In this document: piece after piece, positions 1-6,812 of the stretch | Position numbering within the stretch: position 1 is the first letter of the stretch | How the letters are laid out: the number at the start of each line of letters is the position of its first letter | NCBI GenBank assembly: GCA_903928365.1 | Contig: CAIYQV010000165.1 | Location: forward strand, 1-13,911 | Source: an uncultured Flavobacteriia bacterium | GTDB lineage: Bacteria > Bacteroidota > Bacteroidia > Flavobacteriales_D > Crocinitomicaceae | DNA length: 13,911 nt | Direction: 5' to 3' | Notes under the pieces: model-generated | What the model was told of the DNA's origin: nothing | Seen by the model: the letters and a program-made list of their open reading frames with translations, nothing else | Databases searched by the model: none | Made by a program: the position numbers and the translations under genes

Positions 1-77
1 AGGAAGAACCTGTTAAATCGTTCACTCACCAGTCGGATTACCTTGAAGTGGTGAAACAATTCCCGCTTAGTCTTTGA
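1..77 (+). CDS. 3' end of an unidentified gene (partial)
   Basis: A + strand frame is open from base 3 to a TGA at 75-77 and would encode the last 24 residues of a protein ending THQSDYLEVVKQFPLSL. Its balanced, mixed-charge composition looks like a genuine protein tail. The other two + frames are less convincing: one stops almost at once, and the other gives a shorter basic stretch. The frame enters from outside the window and converges on the FG-GAP gene, whose stop lies at 67-69, so the two genes would overlap tail to tail by 11 bp. I do not recognise the family from so few residues. The call rests only on frame openness and composition, so it is tentative. Confidence 0.4.
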   Translation, partial: EEPVKSFTHQSDYLEVVKQFPLSL

Positions 78-2325
78 TGAGCTTTTTTGTGTAAAAGCCG
101 TTTTCTGTTTGAATCTGAATAAAGTACACTCCTGGAGCAAATAAATTTGTTGAGAAGTTCATTTTTGAATCAGAAAGGTCATTTATTTCCAGTAAAAGTT
201 GACCTGTAGCATTTCGAAGCAACACCGATCGCACTTCCACCTTCGGATCCCATTCTATGTGCACTTCATCTTTTGCAGGATTCGGGAAGACAATCCACTC
301 GGGTGCTGTTTTCAGTTCCATGACACTTGCATTGCTCGAAGGATTGGCTTCAAAATGATACAAGCCACCGAGGTCCTGTCCGACCAGTAGATTCAGATTT
401 CCATCATTGTCAAGATCTTCCACCCAAAAAGAACTATACGCACCGGCATCGATGTTCAAATAATTGTCCGAAACAAGTTGAAAGGTGTCTGATGGATTAA
501 GGTGTCCGTCGATTCCCTTGTAATAGTGGAGTTGACCATCAGCAGCTCCAAGAAAAAGATAGGTGGTGTCATTTCTCCTGAAAAGATGCGGCGCAGCATA
601 CCCGTCACTGGAGGTGGTAGCTACATCTATTTTTCCGAGCGTGTCGTTGAAGAGCTGAAAGGAAGGTGCAGCGGATGTTCCAACATTCCGATAATAAGCT
701 AATTCTCCTGTTTTTCTTCCAATCACAAGGTCCAGCAAACCATCATTGTCGAGGTCGAACAATTGCGGGTTGGCCGCTTGACCCACCGAAATAACTGCGC
801 CGCTCTGACTGGTCACATTGTTCACAGGTGCTGCGAAACTGACACTGGGTAAAACACTGGTATTTTCAAAAAAGGAAAGGGTTCCGTTGTCGCGACCTAT
901 GTACAGATCTTCATCACCATCTCCATCGATGTCCCCAAAGGTGGGAGCCATTTTCAACCCAAGTCCTGAAACATTTAGGTCCAGGAAATTAAAGTCGATA
1001 AACGTGTATTCTGGGACTGTTGCTGTACCTGTATTTTTGTAGTATGCGATATTGGATTCCTTATTAAGTGTTGGAATGTATCTGTAGAAATTGGCAATGA
1101 ACAAGTCTTTCAGTCCGTCCTGATCGTAGTCGAACAAAACAGGCTGGGATCCTGTTCCCTGCTCGATCATTTCTTTTTGAAGGAATTCGTTGGTTTGATA
1201 GACAAACGTAGGGAGTTGATTTGTACCCACATTCTTATAAAACCAAATACTTTTTTCATTTTCAGGAGTCGTTCGCGCATTGGGGCACACGATGAGGTCT
1301 TTTTTCAGGTCAAAATCCACGTCCACCCAGAATGCAGCTGGAAAGATCTGAAGATTAGCAGGAAGAGAATTGCTTGGAAACGAATTGTCCTGAGAGATCA
1401 TTAATGAATTCGAGTTGGGCGCAGTACCTCCATTCAGAAGCAAGTTCAAGTTAGGAAAAGCGACATCCCCCAGTACGAGGTCCAATACGCCAGAATTATC
1501 GTAATCCAATGCTAAAACAGTCGAGCCGGAATGTTTGGGCATCCCATTGCCTACTTTTTTGTCATCTCCTGTGATTGTTCCAAGTTCTGCTCCCGGAATA
1601 TTTCCCGTAGTGCATTCAAGGGTATTGTCATTGAGGTAAACGGTGCTGGTATTCAGGTCTTCACGAAATCCGCCCCAACATTCGTTCTTCAATATAAAAA
1701 TGAGTGAATCAGGAATGCCGTACAATTCCATGCTTTGATTCTGATGGTATTGAAGGTGCTCACCGCTGATGTGGAATGTAAGCACATCGATATCTCCATC
1801 ACCTTCCACGTCAACAAAAGAGGGCATATCTGCCGAACTTACATACAGGTTTAAGTGGGTACCCCAGTTATCAGTGTAAAGCAGGTTGCTTGCCACGGTC
1901 CATTGCAATCCATTGACGGCATCACCCACATTTCGGTACACTTTTACGCCACCTATGCCATAGGTGAATAGGTCTTTCTTACCATCATTGTCGTAATCCA
2001 CAGCTGTTGCTCTGTATCGAATGTCAGCGGGGAATTTAGTTCGGGCATTGTATTCCAATCTGTAAAAGTGCCGTCCATTTTCCACTTCCTGAATAAAGAC
2101 GCGTATATTGTCACTACTTCGGTCAAATACGAAAAGATCCATGTCACCATCAAAATCATAATCGAGATCTGAAAACTGCGCATAACTCAATCCGCCCGAG
2201 AAAGCCAATTGCATGGTGTCTGAGCCTTTTTTGACTAGAATCGAATCCTTGAATTCAAAGCCAAACTGCGCAACGGAGTTCTGCGTAATCAGCCAACAAA
2301 ATAGAAATAACAGCAGGGATTTCAT
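67..2325 (-). CDS. Secreted FG-GAP/VCBS repeat protein with T9SS type A sorting domain
   Basis: This is a 752-residue exported protein. Residues 1-19 form a signal peptide (hydrophobic core LLLFLFCWLI, likely cleavage NSVA|Q). The body is a chain of FG-GAP/VCBS blades, each with a calcium-binding-type loop DxDxDGxxD. Such loops start near D54, D110, D172, D274, D335, D399, D465, D524 and D637, and are often followed by a short hydrophobic strand and a YYxNxGT turn. The pattern indicates a seven- or eight-bladed beta-propeller of the integrin-alpha/VCBS type. A region at about 200-268 with cysteines C216 and C238 interrupts the spacing and resembles a domain inserted between blades. The last ~80 residues (VFPNPAKDEVHIEW near 679-692, GVYFIQIQTENG near 732-743, KKLIKD at the end) fit the type A T9SS C-terminal sorting domain (Por secretion tail). 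It is therefore expected to be exported by the T9SS to the cell surface or medium. Its ligand is unknown. The ATG at 2323-2325 is chosen because it gives a complete signal peptide. Confidence 0.9.
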   Translation of the reverse strand: MKSLLLFLFCWLITQNSVAQFGFEFKDSILVKKGSDTMQLAFSGGLSYAQFSDLDYDFDGDMDLFVFDRSSDNIRVFIQEVENGRHFYRLEYNARTKFPADIRYRATAVDYDNDGKKDLFTYGIGGVKVYRNVGDAVNGLQWTVASNLLYTDNWGTHLNLYVSSADMPSFVDVEGDGDIDVLTFHISGEHLQYHQNQSMELYGIPDSLIFILKNECWGGFREDLNTSTVYLNDNTLECTTGNIPGAELGTITGDDKKVGNGMPKHSGSTVLALDYDNSGVLDLVLGDVAFPNLNLLLNGGTAPNSNSLMISQDNSFPSNSLPANLQIFPAAFWVDVDFDLKKDLIVCPNARTTPENEKSIWFYKNVGTNQLPTFVYQTNEFLQKEMIEQGTGSQPVLFDYDQDGLKDLFIANFYRYIPTLNKESNIAYYKNTGTATVPEYTFIDFNFLDLNVSGLGLKMAPTFGDIDGDGDEDLYIGRDNGTLSFFENTSVLPSVSFAAPVNNVTSQSGAVISVGQAANPQLFDLDNDGLLDLVIGRKTGELAYYRNVGTSAAPSFQLFNDTLGKIDVATTSSDGYAAPHLFRRNDTTYLFLGAADGQLHYYKGIDGHLNPSDTFQLVSDNYLNIDAGAYSSFWVEDLDNDGNLNLLVGQDLGGLYHFEANPSSNASVMELKTAPEWIVFPNPAKDEVHIEWDPKVEVRSVLLRNATGQLLLEINDLSDSKMNFSTNLFAPGVYFIQIQTENGFYTKKLIKD

Positions 2326-2436
2326 CTGGAATTATGCTAATTTAGGAATCCAATATTTTCACTAATTTCAATCGATTGACGCGGCAACCTCTCTGCGCCA
2401 AGTTAGTCATTTAGCTAACAATTAAACGACGTACAA
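2326..2436. promoter_or_regulatory. Divergent intergenic region between two secreted-protein genes
   Basis: This 111-bp region must hold the promoters of the FG-GAP protein (leftward) and the SGNH hydrolase (rightward), because the genes diverge from it. I found no perfect TAnnTTTG -7 element on either strand. The nearest + strand match is TAATTTAG near 2338. An inverted repeat GTTAG-N8-CTAAC spans 2402-2419, about 18 bp before the hydrolase ATG, and could be an operator, but arms of five bases are weak evidence. Neither start codon has a recognisable Shine-Dalgarno sequence, which is usual in Bacteroidetes. Confidence 0.3.
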
Positions 2437-3678
2437 ATGAAAAAGTTGGTTACACTCGCAATCACGTTCACAACCTTATCGCTTCAGCTGAAAGCTCAAG
2501 ACAGTATTTCAGTTTTATTTATCGGAAACAGTTACACTTATGTGAATGATCTTCCGGTGGTATTGTCTAATCTGACCACGTCGCTTGCCGATATTGTGAC
2601 GGTCGATTCGAAAACCAACGGTGGATACACCTTTCAGAATCATTTAAGTGATCCTGTCACACATACGAAGATCCATTCCAAGCCATGGGACTATGTTGTT
2701 TTACAGGGCCAAAGTCAGGAACCATCTTTCCCAACGGCTCAAGTTGATCAGCAAACGTTGCCTCCGGCAGTATCTTTAGCGGATAGTGTTTATGCCAACT
2801 GGTATTGCTCACAAGCCATTTATTTTATGACATGGGGCCGGCAAAATGGGGACCCTCAGTGGGATTCAATCAGCACCTTTGACGGTATGAATGTGCGTCT
2901 GAGGAATGCTTACATGCGCATAGCGGACTCAGCAAATGCGTCAGTGAGTCCGGTAGGAATTGCCTGGAAATATATCCGCGATACCTATCCAACGATCAAT
3001 CTGTACAACGCTGATGGATCACATCCGAGCATGGAGGGAACCTACCTGGCTGCATGTACTTTTTATGCTTCCTTATTTCGTAAAACACCGGTGGGCGCAT
3101 CTTATACCGCTGGATTGGATCCTGTAATAGCAAGTCAATTGCAGGGAGCAGCAGCATTGGTCGTGCTCGATAGCCTTTCAACTTGGAATTTGCGTCCAAC
3201 CGAAGAGCTCACCGTGGCGAATTTTACTTCTTCTAATTCCGGAAATGCTGTTCAGTTTACGAACTATAGTGATCATGCAACTGGTTACCTGTGGGATTTT
3301 GGAGATGGCACGACATCCGCTGAAATCGATCCGAGTCATGACTATTTGACTGATGGTCTGTTCACCGTACAATTGGTTGCCATGAGTGACTGTGGAAACG
3401 ATACTTTGTTAGCACAAGTGCAGATCTCTTACTGGGGAATGGATGAACTTTCTAAATCTTATCAATTGCGAACATTGGAAAACGGAAGGTATGAACTTGT
3501 ATATGGTTCAGGAGCGATCGATTTGTTCGAGCTGACGGATGCGCAGGGAAAGGTGCTCTTCAGTAAACAACCCGGAATAGTCAATAGCTTGACTTTCGAT
3601 CTAACTGGTTACAATGCTGGAATTTACTTTGTTCGTTTGAATGATCTCACTTTCAAACTGATTTTTTCCGGACGTTAA
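2437..3678 (+). CDS. Secreted SGNH/DUF4886-like hydrolase with PKD domain and T9SS sorting domain
   Basis: This is a 413-residue protein in three parts. After a signal peptide (1-20, cleavage about LKA|Q), residues ~24-250 resemble the SGNH hydrolase superfamily, especially DUF4886-type proteins. Visible motifs are a block I-like FIGNSYT (28-34) with candidate nucleophile S32, WDYVVLQGQSQEPS (84-97), TWGR (132-135), and DGSHPSMEGTYLAA (193-206) with a likely D193/H196 pair. These point to an esterase or deacetylase-type reaction, but no substrate can be inferred. A PKD domain follows at ~259-330 (WDFGDG at 286-291), a fold often used for spacing or polysaccharide/protein contact. The C-terminal ~75 residues (LTDAQGKVLF, then YNAGIYFVRL near 392-401 and FKLI) look like a somewhat degenerate type A T9SS sorting domain. 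The protein is therefore probably exported to the surface or medium. It is transcribed divergently from the FG-GAP protein and converges on the nitroreductase, sharing TTAA at the stops. Confidence 0.85.
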   Translation: MKKLVTLAITFTTLSLQLKAQDSISVLFIGNSYTYVNDLPVVLSNLTTSLADIVTVDSKTNGGYTFQNHLSDPVTHTKIHSKPWDYVVLQGQSQEPSFPTAQVDQQTLPPAVSLADSVYANWYCSQAIYFMTWGRQNGDPQWDSISTFDGMNVRLRNAYMRIADSANASVSPVGIAWKYIRDTYPTINLYNADGSHPSMEGTYLAACTFYASLFRKTPVGASYTAGLDPVIASQLQGAAALVVLDSLSTWNLRPTEELTVANFTSSNSGNAVQFTNYSDHATGYLWDFGDGTTSAEIDPSHDYLTDGLFTVQLVAMSDCGNDTLLAQVQISYWGMDELSKSYQLRTLENGRYELVYGSGAIDLFELTDAQGKVLFSKQPGIVNSLTFDLTGYNAGIYFVRLNDLTFKLIFSGR

Positions 3679-4310
3679 CGGTAGAAATCTACCAGTTCGT
3701 TCAGGGGCTTTCTGACCTTTGGGAGATGTTGTTGGGTGTCTTGGTCAGAACGGTAGCCGATTGGGCAGGCTACAACAGAATGTAGGTTGTGACCAGTTAA
3801 ACCGAGAAGTTCGTCGTAAGCGTCTTTCTGAAATCCTTCCATCGGGGTGGAATCAATGCGCAATTGTGCACAGGTATGAAGAATATGACCAAGAGCAATA
3901 TACGCTTGACGTGCATTCCATTGTTTCATGTCATCCGGTTTCATCGCGAGGATCGTACGTTTGAGAAAAGCGCTATATCGCTCCATCGATTCGGGGGATT
4001 TATCTTGTGCTGTCGAAGTGAGTAGGATGAGGTCTTCAATGATTGGCTCGGTTATTTCGTCATACGCACAAATAACGAGTAAATGGGAACAATCGACTAC
4101 TTGCCGCTGGTTGTATGAAACAGAAAGCAATTCCGAAAGCAGCGATGGATTCTCGATGACCAGCAATTTTAAAGGCTGCAGTCCGTAGGAGGATGGTACT
4201 AGCCGAAAAGCTTCCAGGATCGTATTCAGATTTTCCTCAGAGACTTTTTTACTCGGATCAAACTGATCCACAGCATACCTCCAGTTTAAGTCCTCTATTA
4301 TTTTACTCAT
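3675..4310 (-). CDS. NfsB-like NAD(P)H nitroreductase (FMN-dependent)
   Basis: This 211-residue cytoplasmic flavoprotein belongs to the nitroreductase family, closest in layout to the oxygen-insensitive NfsB group of about 217 residues. Family members transfer two electrons from NAD(P)H through FMN to nitroaromatics, quinones or similar acceptors. Supporting motifs run in the expected order: WRYAVDQFDPSKK (10-22) with FMN-phosphate-type R11, PSSYGLQP (39-46) with Q45, WNARQAYIALGHIL (131-144), PMEGF (156-160) matching the NfsB PIEGF segment, and LPKVR (196-200) with K198 and R200. No signal peptide is present. The ATG at 4308-4310 places the conserved N-terminal helix correctly. It is transcribed divergently from the ABC exporter operon and shares its stop region with the hydrolase. 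The physiological substrate is unknown. The subfamily is inferred from motifs only. Confidence 0.9.
   Translation of the reverse strand: MSKIIEDLNWRYAVDQFDPSKKVSEENLNTILEAFRLVPSSYGLQPLKLLVIENPSLLSELLSVSYNQRQVVDCSHLLVICAYDEITEPIIEDLILLTSTAQDKSPESMERYSAFLKRTILAMKPDDMKQWNARQAYIALGHILHTCAQLRIDSTPMEGFQKDAYDELLGLTGHNLHSVVACPIGYRSDQDTQQHLPKVRKPLNELVDFYR
3680..3693. other. Small hairpin just beyond the hydrolase stop codon
   Basis: GGTAGAAATCTACC can fold as a 5-bp stem with a 4-base loop. It starts 1 base after the hydrolase TAA, inside the last codons of the converging nitroreductase gene. No T-tract follows on either strand, so it is not a standard intrinsic terminator. It could still stabilise a 3' end or assist termination, or be chance. 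Confidence 0.2.
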
Positions 4311-4411
4311 ACTCGATTAACAATTGCTTCCTTTTTCTGTTCGGAAAGTGGAATTAGAAAAATGAAAATTCTGAATCACAAATCCCGAATCCAAAATCAT
4401 CATCAGGAGTG

Positions 4412-4419
4412 CAAAAGTA
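4412..4419 (-). promoter_or_regulatory. Candidate -7 element for the nitroreductase gene
   Basis: On the - strand the sequence reads TACTTTTG, a full match to the Bacteroidetes -7 consensus TAnnTTTG. Transcription would begin near 4405 and give a leader of roughly 95 bases before the ATG at 4310. A clear -33 TTTG is not present at the usual spacing, so this is a candidate only. Confidence 0.35.
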
Positions 4420-4454
4420 TGATTTCTGTTCTGTTTTTTTGGGTGGAACCATTT

Positions 4455-4462
4455 TACCTTTG
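4455..4462 (+). promoter_or_regulatory. Candidate -7 element for the ABC exporter operon
   Basis: TACCTTTG is a full match to the Bacteroidetes -7 consensus TAnnTTTG and lies five bases before the adaptor ATG at 4468. The start of transcription expected from this element falls at about 4467-4469, on the start codon itself. The nearest TTTG upstream (4438-4441) is only 13 bases away, closer than the usual spacing for a -33 box. If used, the mRNA would be leaderless or almost so. Confidence 0.35.
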
Positions 4463-4467
4463 GTAGC

Positions 4468-5553
4468 ATGAGAAAGTTGCTCTTCGGGAATTTGGTACTG
4501 ATTTTACTGGTAAGTTGCTCGGAAAATCGGGAAGAGAGTAAAGTGATCAGAATGGATATGGTGGAAGCTGTATACTCGAGTGTTATATTGCGCCCTGTCA
4601 ATGAGTATAAAGTCAATGCATCTGTTTCCGGATATATCAGCGAGCTCCGAATTAAGGAAGGGGATGAAGTTAAAACGGGAGATATCCTATTTGTTTTAGT
4701 CAATGATCCTGCGAAAATGACACAGGAAAATGCGCGATTGAGTTATGAGTTGGCTCGTCAAACGCTGGAAGGAGAATCCAACATCCTCGATGAATTGAAA
4801 ATAGAAATACGGTCACTGCGTTTGAAAGTGCGAAATGATTCCTTGAATTATGTGCGACTGAAAGCTTTGCGTGAACAGAATGCGGTTTCTCAATTCGAAG
4901 CGGATAATGCTCAGTTGGCTTTTGAAATTTCTTCCGACAATTTGGAGAACCTCAAGAAAAAATTCAAACGAACTGAACGAGAGTTGAAAGTGCAACTTGG
5001 TCAATCCAAAAATAATTTAAGCGTCAGTGAATTACGCACAGGGGATTATGTTATTCGATCGAATATCCATGGCAGGGTTTTTCAATTGAGCAAAGAAAAG
5101 GGAGAATTTGTAAATATGCAGGAACGCCTGGCAATTCTGGGAGATAAAGATCAATTTAAATTGGAAATGCTCATTGATGAGGTAGACATCTCAAAAGTGA
5201 GGATTGGTCAGAAAATAGTGGTGACACTTGAAGCTTATGAGAATAACGTCTATGAAGCTCGAATCAACCGGATCGCTCCTCGAATGGATGATCGCACACA
5301 GACCTTTACAGTCGAGGCATCTTTTGTCAAATCTCCTCCACGTTTGTATATGGGATTGACAGGAGAAGGAAACATTGTGATCAATGAAAAAGGAAAGGCA
5401 TTGGTGATACCACGTGAATTCTTACTGCCTGGAAACAAAGTAGATACCGAGAATGGCACCCAAACGGTGAAGACGGGTTTGTCTAACTGGAGTTACATCG
5501 AAGTTCTTAGCGGGTTAAAGGAAGGAGAAAAGATCTATAAACCGAAACAATAA
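4468..5553 (+). CDS. HlyD/MacA-like periplasmic adaptor lipoprotein of an ABC exporter
   Basis: This 361-residue membrane-fusion protein should bridge the inner-membrane ABC transporter to the outer membrane. The N-terminus MRKLLFGNLVLILLVSC is a lipoprotein signal with the lipobox ending at C17, which fixes the start. The barrel-sandwich (biotinyl-lipoyl-like) half appears at ~47-78 (VSGYISELRIKEGDEVKTGD). Charged, heptad-like segments at ~82-185 should form the alpha-helical coiled-coil hairpin. The second lipoyl half is at ~190-226 (IHGRVFQLSKEKGEFV), then a beta-barrel domain (~228-305) and a membrane-proximal domain with VIPREFLL (313-320) and GLKEGEKIY (349-357). Length and order fit the MacA/DevB type. 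Its TAA overlaps the permease ATG by one base (TAATG), implying translational coupling. Cargo is not indicated. No TolC-like outer-membrane partner is in view. Confidence 0.9.
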   Translation: MRKLLFGNLVLILLVSCSENREESKVIRMDMVEAVYSSVILRPVNEYKVNASVSGYISELRIKEGDEVKTGDILFVLVNDPAKMTQENARLSYELARQTLEGESNILDELKIEIRSLRLKVRNDSLNYVRLKALREQNAVSQFEADNAQLAFEISSDNLENLKKKFKRTERELKVQLGQSKNNLSVSELRTGDYVIRSNIHGRVFQLSKEKGEFVNMQERLAILGDKDQFKLEMLIDEVDISKVRIGQKIVVTLEAYENNVYEARINRIAPRMDDRTQTFTVEASFVKSPPRLYMGLTGEGNIVINEKGKALVIPREFLLPGNKVDTENGTQTVKTGLSNWSYIEVLSGLKEGEKIYKPKQ

Positions 5554-6812
5554 TGGATGTTCGGCTGATCCTATCCATTTCACGCACACATCTTTTTTCG
5601 CGAAAGAAGCAATCGATTATTGCTGCGCTAGGGGTCACTTTTGGTATTGGTACTTATATCATCATGATGGGATTCATGAACGGATTGAACGGCTTGCTGG
5701 ATGGGCTGATCCTGAATCGTACACCACATATTCATTTATATAATGAAATCCAGGCCTCACAGAAGCAACCCTTAGATCTTATATCAACATATGGAAAAAG
5801 AGAACGTTTTGTAAGGTCAGTCAAACCGATGCAGAGTCAGTCAAGAATTCACAATGCTGTTCCGTTGATGAACTTTCTTGAAAAGCAACCCTATTCCAAA
5901 GGCGTGACGGCACAGATCCGTGCACAAGCATTCTATCTGGGAGGTTCCGTTCAGCTCAATGGTTCAATAACAGGAGTAGATGTGATGAAAGAGGCCGCTT
6001 TATATAACCTGGGAGACTACATTATAGAAGGAAGTTGTCAAGCGCTCGAAAGCAATGAAAATGGCATTTTACTCGGAGCAGGAGTTGCAAAAAAGCTATC
6101 ACTTCAGGTCGGAGATGTAGTACAACTTTCCTCGACCAAAGGAGAGTTACTTGCCTTAAAAATCGAAGGGTTTTATCAAAGTGGATTGGCTGATATCGAT
6201 GATATTCAAAGCTATGTCAATCTAAAAACGGCGCAGCGCTTAATGGGAGAGGGGCGAAATTACATCACAGATATCAACGTCAAATTATACGATATCGAAA
6301 AAGCTCCAGAGTTGGCAAAAGATATGGAGAAGCTCTTTCATGTTCGGGCTGTAAATATCCAGCAGGCCAATGCCCAGTTCGAGACGGGTTCATCTGTTCG
6401 TACGCTGATTTCCTATGCCGTTTCAATTACACTTTTAATTGTGGCAGGATTTGGCATATACAATATTTTAAACATGTTGATCTACGAGAAAATGAATGAT
6501 ATTGCCATTCTCAAGGCTACAGGTTTTTCGAGTAATGATGTAAAATGGATCTTTATCAGTCAGGCAGTTATGATCGGATTATTGGGCAGCATTATTGGAT
6601 TGATCGTTGGCTATGGTGTTTCTGTTTTGATTGATAATACCTCCTTCGATACGCCGGCTCTTCCTACCATTAAAACCTACCCGGTTGAGTATGATTTAAA
6701 ATATTACATCATCGGAGTCATTTTTGGAATGGTATCGACCTTCCTTGCTGGATATTTACCTTCCAGAAGAGCCGAAAAAATGGATCCAGTAGATATTATC
6801 AGAGGACAATGA
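5553..6812 (+). CDS. FtsX/MacB-type ABC transporter permease with LolC/E-like features
   Basis: This 419-residue inner-membrane permease has the four-helix topology of the FtsX/MacB/LolCE (type VII ABC) class: TM1 ~21-42, a large periplasmic domain ~45-280, then TM2 ~284-309, TM3 ~333-360 and TM4 ~384-404. After TM1 the segment FMNGLNGLLDGLILNRTPHI (41-60) resembles the LolC/LolE stretch in which MNG and PHI occur at the same place. The cytoplasmic loop EKMNDIAILKATGFS (312-326) is the typical coupling region that contacts the ATPase, and the tail PSRRAEKMDPVDIIRGQ (403-419) is standard for the family. Proteins of this class work by mechanotransmission, passing ATPase motion to the periplasm rather than moving substrate through a membrane channel. 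The gene overlaps the adaptor by 1 bp and the ATPase by 4 bp (ATGA). Whether it exports a drug-like or peptide substrate, or handles lipoproteins, cannot be decided from sequence. Confidence 0.9.
   Translation: MDVRLILSISRTHLFSRKKQSIIAALGVTFGIGTYIIMMGFMNGLNGLLDGLILNRTPHIHLYNEIQASQKQPLDLISTYGKRERFVRSVKPMQSQSRIHNAVPLMNFLEKQPYSKGVTAQIRAQAFYLGGSVQLNGSITGVDVMKEAALYNLGDYIIEGSCQALESNENGILLGAGVAKKLSLQVGDVVQLSSTKGELLALKIEGFYQSGLADIDDIQSYVNLKTAQRLMGEGRNYITDINVKLYDIEKAPELAKDMEKLFHVRAVNIQQANAQFETGSSVRTLISYAVSITLLIVAGFGIYNILNMLIYEKMNDIAILKATGFSSNDVKWIFISQAVMIGLLGSIIGLIVGYGVSVLIDNTSFDTPALPTIKTYPVEYDLKYYIIGVIFGMVSTFLAGYLPSRRAEKMDPVDIIRGQ

Noticed and set aside
26..54. Inverted repeat TCACCA/TGGTGA as a terminator
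   Set aside because: Six-base arms with a 17-base loop and no T-tract on either side; also within the likely coding tail at the left edge.
2402..2419. Inverted repeat GTTAG-N8-CTAAC as a defined operator
   Set aside because: Arms are only five AT-rich bases; noted in the intergenic entry but not enough to name a regulator site.
4317..4703. 128-codon - strand frame over the intergenic region and adaptor 5' end
   Set aside because: It lies antisense to the well-supported adaptor lipoprotein, has no family features and covers the candidate promoters.
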